Program-made: the position numbers and the translations under genes
From: Holacanthus passer
Lineage: Eukaryota > Chordata > Actinopteri > Pomacanthidae
NCBI GenBank assembly: GCA_025331565.1
Contig: JAFREQ010000015.1
Location: forward strand, 4,960,001 to 5,024,000
Reading direction: 5' to 3'
Length of the DNA stretch: 64,000 nt
Notes under the pieces: generated by a model
What the model saw: only the letters and a program-made list of their open reading frames with translations
Told to the model about the DNA's origin: nothing
Databases searched by the model: none
Shown here: in pieces, positions 17,420-28,900 of the stretch
How the letters are laid out: every line of letters begins with the position of its first letter
How positions within the stretch are numbered: position 1 is the stretch's first letter

Positions 17420-20350
17420 ACATCGAGGCAGACATTTCCGGTGTTGAAGCCTGCCGCCACCTAGTGGAGAGACTGCATGTGGCAGAAGGACACTTCAATG
17501 AGATGCCCTTCATTTGATAATCATGCAACCTGCTTTCCACAGATGGAAAATGTGATGTGATCCACAGATGGATGAAGGGTGTAGTAAATTAGGACATGCA
17601 GTCTGCTTCTCACATGTTACATGTTAAGGAGTACAAAGAAAATAAGAATTTTACTATGTAAAAGTAATACTATCATAGTGCAAAAACACTCCATTACAGT
17701 AAAAGTCTGGCATTCAAAATCTAACTAAAACTAAAAGTGCAAGTAAAGTAGCAGCCAAAATTACTTTCAAAAGGTTTCAAAAGGTCACCAGTAAATACAA
17801 CTGTGAAAAAAATATAAATTAGTGGAGTAAAAAGTACAATATTGGTGAAGATGTGGAGTTGATTTATAATAGTACCATAAAAAGTACCTCAACATTGTAC
17901 ATAAATTCAATATTTGAGTAATAGTAGTTATTTAAATGTCACCGCTGCCTTTTTCACAGCAGACAATTTGACTTGTCAATGCAGGAAAAGCACAGGTGTT
18001 GCTCATAAGATTAATGATGTCTCTGTCCTATTCAGATGTCATTTGACGGAATATCCACAAAATACTGTCTGCAGCAAGTGATTTTCATTTCATCCAAACA
18101 TCTGCAATGTCACATCATGCTGGGGTAGTGCTCAGGAAAATTGAGCACCACCCCAGCATGGCGATCAGAGTCAGAGCTAATTTTCCTTTTTGCTGCTGAG
18201 GAAAGACAGCACAGAGCTGTGGAATGAAGGGTACAGGGCTAAAAAACATTACTCTTGAGCTGATCGTCTTGTGTCCTGCAGAGAGCTGCAGGACAAGGTG
18301 TAATTTCACTTGAAGATCAGAGGGGCACAGGCCACCATAATTGATACCCTGGAGGTGGTGGTAAAATTGTGCAAGAAAGGCTGCTGTACATTGCAGTAGT
18401 GCGGCTGCTCTGTGGTCTCCTTCCTGATTGATTTGACTTGAAATAAAGAACAGACAGCAATACGTTGATTCACTGCTATTAAGATGTGTTTAATGGCCCA
18501 TGCAATCACCTCTTTAAAAAGGTGTTTTAATATGGTCTAAGTTACAGCCTGGATGTCAGATCCTTGCAAGATATTCATTTTTCCATCACAACGCGTTTGA
18601 GATATAATTTAGTGTCTCATTCCACATGATACTTTTTTAATTTTTAAAGACATTTCAGCATGATATTTCATTCTTCAGGCAAGTTTCTTTCTTATCAAAC
18701 TGCCATCCAGTTTGACTTTATCCATTGGTAACAGGTACTAAACTGATGGCTCAATTTGTTGTTTGTATAAATGATTGAACATTGCCAATATATGGAGGTA
18801 ATACACAAGAGTTACTCAGACAAGCCTGCAAAACTAGTAATAATGATGCCAGAGTCCTGAGGGCATTACATGTTTTTTGCCCTACAGCTTACAGCTTCTG
18901 TAAAACAAGCTGATTTATACTGTGAGGCAGCTGGTTGTGTCAGTGTACAGGTAAAATAAATGTATATCATTTAAGAGTAACAGGTACTCGTACCCTTCCA
19001 TTTTTGTCATGTGCACAGAGCAATTACAGTATGATGTTCACCATTAGCCACCTGGTAGATCCCCTATAGACTCCCTGTCTCCTTCTTGCACTCTTTGATC
19101 GCAGCCTTACCTGCTGGTTTGAAGGATAGAGTTTGCTTCACTGTTGAAATGACAAACACCGAGCAGGCAGGCATGGAGAAAAACGAAGATATAAGTCATT
19201 ACAAAAGTCAAAAGAATGTCATCAAGCAAAATATCAAAAAAATAGTCCAGATTCAATTTTGACAAAAAATGTCCATTCGCATGTTCAGCGATGCCAGCAG
19301 CCCATGACAAAAAGCTCATACTGTTAAAATCTATCATTACCGTTATCATCATTTACTATCATCACTAATCTTTAATGCAGCCTGTTCACACTTGTAGAAA
19401 TGAGTGGTTATTTCTAACATGTGGTTCCCCACCACAATATATCACTTGTAATAGTTGAACCCACACTGGTATCCTGATGTCAAGACAAATAGGGAAAAAA
19501 GCTTTCAAACATTTGAATATTGTTTTTGTCTTAGTTCTATGCATATTATGTGTTTTATCGTGAAGTTTTCTGGTTTTGTCTGTGACAGACAGAAAGCAAA
19601 CAGAGTATGAAACAAGGGAAAAGAGGTTCTGTTGGGAAACGACCAAAATTGTATATGTTCTAAACATTTATCCAAATAGTAATTTTCTTATGTGCATTTA
19701 TGTGTATTTTTGCTATCAGGGATTCAGAAATATGTGTATCAATGTGGAAACTGTGTGGAAAAAAATAAATAAACGTGGTGTTGTGAAGTCTCTAAACAAG
19801 GATTCCCAGGCTGGGATTCATTGACAGGGTGTTCAGACCAGCTAGCCCATAATTCCTGCATATTTCTTGGGGACTTAAACAGCAGTTGACTCGGCTCCCC
19901 CTCTATTTTTTGACTGGCCAGGACCAAAGTTGAAAGGACATATCCAGCTGTTTTGGGACAGAGGGTTAATTTTTACCTGGCAGGCATGTTTTGTCAAGAA
20001 TTAGGCAACAGTAGCACAATCTCACCTGATTTTGCATATTTGGTCCATAAAACAAACAAGAAAAATCCATGATTGCCAGCTATAGATTTAGGAAAACATA
20101 GTGTTTTTGAATGTACAGATTCAGCCTGCACTGATGGCTTCATCCAGGACCAGGACCCCTATAGGAAGAGCTAAGAAACTGGACCGCCTGTGCACCTAGT
20201 AGGTGTCCTGCTGTTACAGGGATGTGTCTTGTGGCTTAACAAGAAGGCACATTTTGTTTGAAGTTGGTCTTATACTGCTGCTTCATGCTCAGTGTCCTAA
20301 TGAGCTCTTCCACGTCTCAACATGAGGGGTGGGGTCAGGCTTGCTCGCAG
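17420..20350. other. intergenic region between divergent pcyt1a and actinodin genes
   Basis: No protein gene was found. A short 3'-tail fragment (GCCGCCACCTAGTGG) lies near 17453-17467 and a 45-bp hairpin at 18116-18160. The remainder is AT-rich single-copy-looking DNA with no feature I can support. Confidence 0.6.
18116..18160 (-). repeat. short inverted repeat (19-bp arms, 7-base loop)
   Basis: The arms 18116-18134 and 18142-18160 are reverse complements except at one position, around the loop GGAAAAT. Transcribed from the minus strand the odd position is a G-U pair, so the stem is uninterrupted. Transcribed from the plus strand it is an A-C mismatch. Confidence 0.8.
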
Positions 20351-20358
20351 TTCAGCAG

Positions 20359-20396
20359 CCAATGGAGAGGCCCACAGGACTAACAGCAGTATTTAT
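20359..20396 (+). promoter_or_regulatory. CCAAT box and TATA-like element of the actinodin gene
   Basis: CCAAT at 20359-20363 and TATTTAT at 20390-20396 precede a short exon that ends at the GTGAGC donor at 20451. The spacing fits a TATA-type promoter with a start near 20420, unlike the CpG-type starts of the neighbouring housekeeping genes. This suggests tissue-restricted expression. Confidence 0.5.
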
Positions 20397-20438
20397 GAAC
20401 AGTTATGCTGTGCAGCAGATTAGACCAGGACTGGAGAG

Positions 20439-22733
20439 ATGCGACAGCAGGTGAGCAGGTTCACCTTTCTTTTTCACTCTCGTAGCCACGTCAAGTTTGA
20501 AAGTAGAGCTGATCAAATAAGGTAACATTGGTAACAAGGTAAGGTGCATTGTTTGTATTGAATTTTTATCAGTTCATTTGCCTTGATGCAGAAAATTCTC
20601 TGACAACTGTTGTCAAGATAAGATAAGATAAGATATTCCTTTATTAGTCCCACAATAGGGAAATTTACAATTTTACTGCTAAAGATAACCTGCAAGGGTC
20701 AAAGTAAAAGGAATAAGATTGGTAAATAAATATCAGATAACTTCACAGGAAACCAGAGAATATGATCAGTAGGAATCTAATTTTCAGGTGATTTTTTAAA
20801 ATCCAGGTAGTATTTGCCAACAGGGCAGCTTCATCTGGTGATTAATGTCATGGGGTACGTCTCTTTAAAGAGTCCCTGCATATTTTTTTTCCCTTTTCTG
20901 TTCATTTTTGTGTTTTTGATATGCATATTTACTAGTCTTTTCATGAATAACAGCATTGATGTAAGACAGAATGCAAAATAATCAAGGTTTTGAATGATAT
21001 TTTGCAGATGTCAAGGATGATTTCCCAGGTGTCCCTGTTGGGGGCGCTATGCTACCTGATGATAATGCCAGGTTTGTCAAAGTAAAATGCATGGAATTAT
21101 TCCTCCTTCATGTGACCTTTATGTTGGACCTTGCCATTACATTGTTTGGACTGAGTTTCTAATATGTTCTCTGCCTCCCCCCAGGTCTGCTAGAAGCAAC
21201 ATCCCTGGCAAAAGTAAAGAATCCTGGAGGTATTTAATCGACCACCTTCTTGCAGATTGCAATCCTGCACAAGCCTATTTGTTAAACAGAAAAAGAAAGT
21301 AATAAAAACAGTTTACAAAGTTTACAAAGAGAGAACCATTTTTTCACAGTGTTACAAATTAAATTTATATTTCAGTTATCATTTAAGGGCTAAATAGTAT
21401 CTTTGCTAAAGTGAATTTATAAGTGAATGGATTTCAAGATATAAAAGTAGTAAGCTAAAGTATATTTCTGGAAGACACTTACACTATTCTTTTATTACTA
21501 TTATAACTGCTACTAACTATCTTCATTTAAATAATAGCTATCCTGTACACTTTTAAAACAGGGTCGTTAATATTCAGGTTTAATCATATTCCATAATAAT
21601 ATTATTTGTCATAATTTTATTCTTGTAGTTAGGTTTCTGTATGCCACTGCTAATCCTAAAAATAAAAAAAAAAAGCTAAAAGAAAACCCCTGAAAAAACA
21701 CTGTTTTAATACATTTTTGAGTCACTACATTACAAATTGGAATTTAAATTGCAACAGAGTTCTTTGTACCCTTTTTAATTCTTGGTTATATGTTCCATCA
21801 CAGGGAATCCAGTTAGCATTGACTCTGCTCGGGCACATGATTTCCTGACTAATTCTCGACCTAAGAGGAACATTGACCCAAAGTGGTACAAAGGCAATCC
21901 TGATTTTCAGTCCTACTACCGCTTCTACAACAGTATTGGACACATTGAAGGAGTGAGTTGTGGTTGACTGGACATTATTACATATGTGGTTCAACTTGGA
22001 TTTCACTATTTAACTAAAAACTTTTTTTTCTCCTCTCTGATGCATTTCTGTGTTTCTCAATCAGCTCTATGAGATCGACAGGATCAGGATGTTGTATCAG
22101 CAGATGCGTCACTTGGAGCTGACCTATGGCCCAGATGCCTCCAGTTACCAAAATGTCATGGGTGTGCTGACAACCACTGCAGCGCCAACTACTACTACTC
22201 AGCCTCCTCCACCCCCCACCACTCCCGCTCCTACGCCAGACCCTCTGGAGAATGCTCAGAGGATCTATCTGTGTCACCCCAAAGATCCACTGTGCAAGCC
22301 TCAGATCGTCTACCTGCCAACAGGGGCTGTTCCAGTACTGTGTGACCCACGACACAACCCCGCCTGCAGGCCCAAAACAGAGGAGGAGATAAAAGCTGCT
22401 GCTCCACCCCAACCACCGGCTCCTCCTGCTCCCAAAAAGTCTGTCCCACCTCCCCCTCCTGTTATCACTCCTAAAGGTATGGAGTACGACTGTGATCCAT
22501 ACTGGGACCCTGACTGCCTCATCGATCACCCTCCTCGCCCAATCCAGGAAACATCCGCACCAGAGGCGCCTGCTGAGGAGAAAGTGGTGAAAGAGGAAGT
22601 AGCAAAAGCAGAGGAAAGTGTCCCCGCAGCACCAGCCACCCAGACAACCCTCTACCCTTACTTCGATCCTTATGATTTCAAACGTGACCTTTATGACCCC
22701 CTTCAGTATGCCGATCAAGCTCCCGAAGAGTAA
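20439..22733 (+). CDS. actinodin-family secreted protein (actinotrichia component)
   Basis: Actinodins are fish proteins needed for actinotrichia, the rigid fibres of fin folds. Exons are 20439-20450 (MRQQ, if the upstream ATG is used), 21008-21071, 21185-21229, 21804-21952 and 22065-22733 (TAA). The product is 308 aa from the ATG at 21008 or 312 aa from 20439; both ATGs are in frame. A hydrophobic signal segment (VSLLGALCYLMIMPG) opens the protein. Next comes a basic RPKR site followed by NIDPKWYKGNPDFQSYY and LYEIDRIRMLYQQMR, which match the family core. A Thr/Pro-rich stretch follows, then Cys pairs in LCHPKDPLC, LCDPRHNPAC and CDPYWDPDC, and a DPYDFKRDLYDP tail. The paralogue number (and1-and4) cannot be set from sequence alone. 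Family assignment is from memory of these motifs. Confidence 0.85.
20615..20675 (-). repeat. LINE/SINE 3' tail with ATCTT repeats (minus orientation)
   Basis: The plus strand shows AGATA repeats, then TTCCTTTATTAGTCCCAC and AATAGGGAAATTTAC. This is the reverse complement of the teleost L2/Rex-type tail seen at 12.3 kb. It sits in the actinodin first intron. Confidence 0.65.
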
Positions 22734-22988
22734 AAACACAGTGCTCAGGAAACGATAGCCTTCTATGCAGGGTAAGACTGCAAAATTAAATCACAAAAGA
22801 AAAAAAACAAGGCAGGACTATGAGCAACTCCACATTAAAAACAAAGAGGACAAATCAAATCATGCAATCATGCCAACGTTTAACACAACAGACATGAGAA
22901 CAATGCTTTCGTGCTCATAGTTTTTCCACATGACCCACCCTGCTATACCTTAGCTGTATGTTTGTATGGGTGTTCATAAGAAATGCAC

Positions 22989-22994
22989 AATAAA
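22989..22994 (+). terminator. poly(A) signal of the actinodin gene
   Basis: AATAAA lies 256 bases after the stop codon, followed by several further AATAAA words near 23007-23045, so the transcript likely ends close to 23.01-23.06 kb. Confidence 0.6.
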
Positions 22995-23059
22995 GTTTTG
23001 TATAGAATAAAAACAATAAAAAGAATAAAAATTGATTATGGTAATAAAGATGTGTGTTT

Positions 23060-23200
23060 CTTGTTTTGGCATTTCTGCTTTATTTAGATAGCCACAGCTG
23101 GAAAGTGGGACATGAAAGACAGGGAATGAGAGAGGGGATGACATGCAGCAAAGGCTCCAGGCCGCTGCAATGAGGAGTCAGCCATGATACACGCCCAATA
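23060..23200. repeat. interspersed teleost repeat fragment
   Basis: The words GGCATTTCTGCTTTATTTAG, GATGACATGCAGCAAAGG and GGCCGCTGCAATGAGGA resemble a very common fish SINE-like fragment that carries a tRNA-type segment. Borders are approximate. The rest of 23.0-24.15 kb shows nothing I can name. Confidence 0.45.
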
Positions 23201-24159
23201 CGAGTGGTTTTATATTTCATTTTAGTGCTGTATTCTGTGGTATTTGCATAATAGTGGGTTGTCTGAGGGGCAGGGGTGAAAAAATAAAATAAAAAGGGCA
23301 CCAGTTGCATCTTTTATTACTAAAATCTAAAGTAACTACTACACCTCAGTGGGAACTATTAACTCTTTAAACATTTAGAGGCACGTAGAGGCCAACTACT
23401 TTTCTAGCATGTAAGGCAGACTATATGGCACTGCATCACATTTTCTATACTTGAAGGGCAGCCTAGAGGACACTTTGTCACAGTTTTTGCACATTGGGTT
23501 ACCAGTGAGGTGTTTATGTTTCTTCTACTATACAGGCATCCAGGAACAACAGCAATTTTTGAACATGGGGTCACCAGTGTTGCATAGATTTGACAACAAA
23601 CAATGAAATGCACTTAATTCCCTGCTACGATTACATTTTTTCCACATTTGCTTGACAGCTGCAGTTAGTTGTTACTTTAAAGATTAAGGTTGTCATTAAA
23701 CACTTGTGATCAGCTCATAAAATATTGAGAAATATTTTTGACTACTCAACTGATCAAAATATAGAGCAGCTAAAATTCACTCCATCTCAACTAACTATAA
23801 CATTAAAATGCTGCTTCTATGTGAACACTTCAATCATCCAGCGGTATAATACATTTTTTGATTTGACCCTGAAAGGCCATTTTGCATCATGAATACTTTC
23901 ACGGATACTTCAAAGAGCTTACGTTTCTCTCTTCACCAGCATGTACTTATACTTTAGTTTATTTTTGTTGTATTGTTATTTTTGTAATCGTACTTGAATA
24001 CAGGATCTCAATGCTTCTTCCACCACTCTTGCCAACAACAAACAGATTACAGTGAATAGAAGCTGAGCAAAACCCATTAAATGGAAGCGATCCCTGAAAG
24101 TGTAATTTCTACCAGTAGGTGGCGGTAATACTCTAAATGAACGGCTGTGCGTCGAAGCG

Positions 24160-24296
24160 TCGAGGAAGAGCACAGCGAAGTAAACTACTGTCTATCTTCC
24201 AGCATCATCAGCTTCCACCATCATCACTTCTATTCACACTTAACCAAACTGGACTCTATTGTCGTCTGTCTGCTTGGACCTAACATCTGATATCAG
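24160..24296 (+). promoter_or_regulatory. dync1i2: 5' UTR exon and promoter of dync1i2
   Basis: A non-coding segment ends at a splice donor (ATCAG|GTATTT, 24296/24297). The following 150 bases are CpG-richer than the surroundings. The next acceptor is directly before the start codon exon at 25940. The left border (transcription start) is a guess. Confidence 0.5.
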
Positions 24297-25940
24297 GTAT
24301 TTTTCTCTCTGCCTTCGCGACCGTGTTGTTTTTAAACGTGTCAGGAAGCGGTACGGCTGAGCAGAAATTGTCGGGCGTTAGTTTGCGGTGCCGCCGTTAG
24401 ACGCTTTATTATAAGAGCAGGCCGGCGGTGCCATGGAGATTAGCATGCTAACACGGCTAAGCTAGTTGACAGCGCAGCCTTCAGTGAGATTATAATAGTG
24501 TTTGATAAACACCAGTAGAAAGCCTTTATAACGCAAAGCATTCTCTAAATTAGCCACTCATAATGAAGAAACATAAGGTGAAATGGACACAATAGCTAGC
24601 TTAGATTTTGCTGTGCAGTCAGTGTGACAGTGGGCGGAGAAGCTGTTATGGACACATATTTAATAGAATTAAATATGACCAGTTTGTAGCTGGTGTGTAC
24701 ATATATGCTAACATGACTAGCTAAAACGCTGCTAGCTCTCACTTTTAATAGCTGCTTGTGAATCAGTGTTAAACGGAAAATTGATTTTGAAGATAGAAAT
24801 GTAACTGATTAGCTAGATTGATAGCTTATGTTTAGTTTGTATATTTCTGGAATACTTCTCCACTCATTAGCCGCGATATTGTGGAGGAGTCAGATAAAGA
24901 GGACTTTGTTATGAACAGCTGGTCGGTGTTCACATGTTAGCAGGATGACAGGCCCCAGGGCCAAAGCTGCACAGCCACTGGTCCAAACATCTCATTGTAC
25001 ATACTGCAGCACCCATAGGTGAAGTTTGCATACTGGAACAGAAAGACAATTTCAGTTGCTGTGAAGAATTTCTGATGTATATTGAATGACCTTGCAATTG
25101 TTGAATATATCTTTCTCACTCAAGCACCCACCTTTCTGAAGTGTCTTTGATGTACTTGGACTCATTCTGGATAAAGCGAGCCAGAAAAAGCTTCCTTCTA
25201 CTTACATGATTAAAATGCCAACATCATTAGACCTGCAACAAATCAATATCTTCATTATTCCATTAATTGTTTTGTCCATAAAATCTCATTCCTTTTTTTT
25301 TTATCCAAAACTCTAAAATATTTAGTTTACTATCATGTACTTTGGCAAAGAAAAGCAACAAAATCTTCACATGTGAGAAGCCAAAAACTGAGAATGTTTG
25401 GTAGCTTTGCTTGAAAAAATGACTAATCATTATCAAAGTAATAACAAAATACTCTATTTAGTTTTAAAGCTTTTGCAATTAAACCACCTCGGTCCAAACA
25501 ATCACCTTCCTCAAGGCCGATTCATAAATTAGTCATGGATTGTACATGGACCTCAGTGCACACATGGAGGACTCACAGGGCAATTAGGGCGATGTAACTC
25601 TTATAGAATACTTCAAGGGTCCCTTTAAAGAAATTTTTTTCCCCTTGCTCTGTCTTCATATTTAGTCACAGTACACTGATAAGGACTCTTACAGTGTATT
25701 GCTCAAGGACATATCTGATGTTACCAACACTAAAACTTTAACTTTGGTCCCCCGCTTGAATGACAGTCTCCTGTCTCCCTGCTTTTCTGAACACTTGGGC
25801 TGGAATGATTAGTTGATTAATAGATTGGTTGTTTGATAGAAAATTACTTGGCTGTTTTGATCATCATCACTAATAATAATAGAATAATAGAAAATAATTG
25901 GAGTCGCTTCCTTGTCCTCTTAACATCTTTCTCCTGCAGG

Positions 25941-28900
25941 ATGTCTGACAAGAGTGAGCTGAAGGCTGAACTGGAGAGGAAGAAGCAACGGATCGCCCAG
26001 ATTCGAGAGGAGAAGAAGAGAAAAGAAGAGGAGAAGAAAAAGAAGGATGTAAGTTCACCGCCTCTAATTTCACGTATCACAAAAGAGCCTGCCAGGCCTG
26101 TGCTTTGTTTTTAGCTTGTCTTGCGCTCTGTAGGGAGACTCAAAGCGTGGAGTGGAGGCGGGCGGCGGGTCTTCTGCCGGCCATGAAGACTCTGACCTGG
26201 AGAGGAAGAGGAGGGAGGCGGAGGCTCTGCTGCAGAGTGTTGGCATCACCCCTGACATACCCCACGGTAAACACAAAACCTCAGCATGCTTCTAGTTTTT
26301 ACTGTTCACCCTCACTTATCTCCCATCACTTTCTGGCTTGATTGATTTGCGGTGTATATAAATGTCGGCTCTAACTCTGCTGTCTGGCTTGGTTTCTGTC
26401 ACTGCCGCACTGCCCCAACCCCACCTCAAACAATATCTGAACATTTTATATACCTGTGACTGTTGTGCATGACACCTAAACCTGCCTGCCATTTATTTTC
26501 ATTCTCTCTTCTCTCCCCTTTGTCTGTCCTTTTGTGTTTTGTCCTCCTTACTGCATGCAAACTCAAACTCATTCACCCACTCACTCACTCATCGACACAC
26601 TTCTTCCATACCTCACGTTCTCACTGACCCGCTCCCTCACTCACTCACCCATTCATCAACTCACACGCTCACAAACACAAACACACATGCACATACGCAC
26701 TCACAGCTCAGCCCCTGAGGATAGTAACAGAAGATACGTGTCTGTTTCACTACCTAGTCCCCGCCCCCATGTCTCCTTCCAACAAATCAGTGGGAAGCGA
26801 TGCAGGAAGCCAAGATTCTGGGGACGGAAACGCAGGACCAAGGTCTGTGTTTGTGTGTGTGTGGCAGAGAAAGAGATGCCGCATTGGTTGTTTTGAGGTC
26901 ATTTTTAATGTAATGTTGGGTTGTACCTGCATGCCCAAGTGTGTGTATTAACAGGGTAATTATACCTGATGAATTCTGACATGTCTCCTCTTTGCTTTTT
27001 CACCGGCACGCTGATGTTTCTCAATTAACACACACTCCGTTCTTCTTCTCTCTCTGTCTTTGCTCCTCTCTGTTTGCTCTCCGATCTTTAACGTCTCTTT
27101 TATGGCTCACATTTTGCCCGTCTTCTGTGTTTGGTTTCATCCTCTTGTTTTCCCTCTTTCTTTTCTTTCTTTCTGTCCTGTCTTTCTCTTACTAACACCA
27201 TCTGGTGGTTTGGCTGTTTAAGGACATTGCATTGGGATCCTGACCCCTCTACTCTGCAACTCCACTCCGACTCTGAGCTCATGGGGTACTGCTCCTCCTC
27301 TCTCCTTTAGCTTGTCTTCCAGCTTTGTTCAGTTTTTATGGTTTCATCTCAGATTTGTCTAAATGTGTTAATATTATGTCTGTACATCATTATTTATGTC
27401 TCTATGTGTAAACCTTGCATTCAGTTCTACTTTGTACAGCAAACCTGTGTATGTGTGTTCTTATTCCACGATGATATGTGTGTGTGTGTGTAGACGTGGA
27501 GCTGTGAGGCTTGGCATGTCCAAAGTGACCCAGGTGGACTTCGTCCCAAAGGAAATGGTGTCCTACTCCAAAGAAACACAGACACCCACTGAGGCACTGA
27601 CACACACTGATCAAAAAGCAGGTAAAACAAACACAGACACAAACATGTTCTCCAGACCTTTTACTTCATCACTGTGAATGAACAACTGAACTACTAAATC
27701 AAATCTTTCTGTGTGTTCCAGATGAGGAAGAGGATGAGGAGATAAGTGCTCCCCCACCGGCAGAAGACAACCAGGAAGAGAAAAATGAACAGGGTGAACA
27801 GCAGGAGGAGGGTAAGGATTAAATGTAAACTTTTCAAGTGTGAGTTGGCTGTTAATGTACTTGCAGAGACCAATAACTGTGGCAGGCAATCAAGTGTGAT
27901 TTAATATTGCCTTTTCACTCCTACCAATTAATGATGTTGTGCTCATTTCGATCTTTTCAGGAATATGTTACCAGTAAGCAAAGTCTATTCTGGTATTTTT
28001 CCTTATCTCATACTGAATTCTCTGCGTATAGACACTCCTAAAGAGCTGACAGAAGAAGAGAAGCTGCAGGTCCTGCACTCTGGGGAGTTCTTGGCATTTT
28101 TCGAACGAGGCAGCAGGATTGTGGAGAGAGCTCTGGCTGAGCAGGTGGACGTCTGCTTCGACTACAGCGGCAGAGATCTGGAGGATAAGGAAGGGTGAGG
28201 CTCATGACAAAAACCTCTGTAAATGTTGTAGATTTGAGACAGGTAGGCATGGTTGATAAACCTTTTTTGTCGGTTCCTCCCAGTGACTTGCAGGCAGGTG
28301 CAAAGCTGGTTCTGAACAGACAGTTTGCGGATGAACGCTGGACTAAAAACAGAGTGGTCACCTGTCTCGACTGGTCTCCTCAGGTGGGTGAGAACACTGA
28401 CACAGGGGCTTTAACCCTCTGAGCACAGTTCGACTGACTGAAAATCAGCTACTTTGTCGATTCATTTGTGACCCTCAAATGACTCTTGCTTTACCTCACT
28501 GGTTCATCTCTGCATCTAAATGTGGCTGCCATGATCCTTTCAGTATCCAGAGCTGCTGGTGGCCTCATACAACAATAATGAGGATGCTCCCCATGAGCCT
28601 GATGGAGTGGCACTGGTCTGGAACATGAAGTATAAGAAGGCCACGCCTGAGTACATCTTCCACTGCCAGGTAAGGAAAAAATTCACATGCACTTGTCCTA
28701 CAAACCACTTGCATAACATTTAGGCAGAGGCAAATGTATTTAAATTCTATTATTTTCTTCTTCCAGTCAGAGGTGATGTCAGCTGGGTTTGCAAAGTTTC
28801 ACCCCAACCTGGTGGTGGGTGGGACATACTCTGGACAGATTGTCTTGTGGGACAACAGGAGCAACAAGCGTACCCCTGTTCAGAGAACCCCCCTGTCTGC

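Noticed and set aside
22014..22739. 241-codon minus-strand frame
   Set aside because: It is the shadow of the actinodin last exon, kept open by its Pro/Thr-rich codons.
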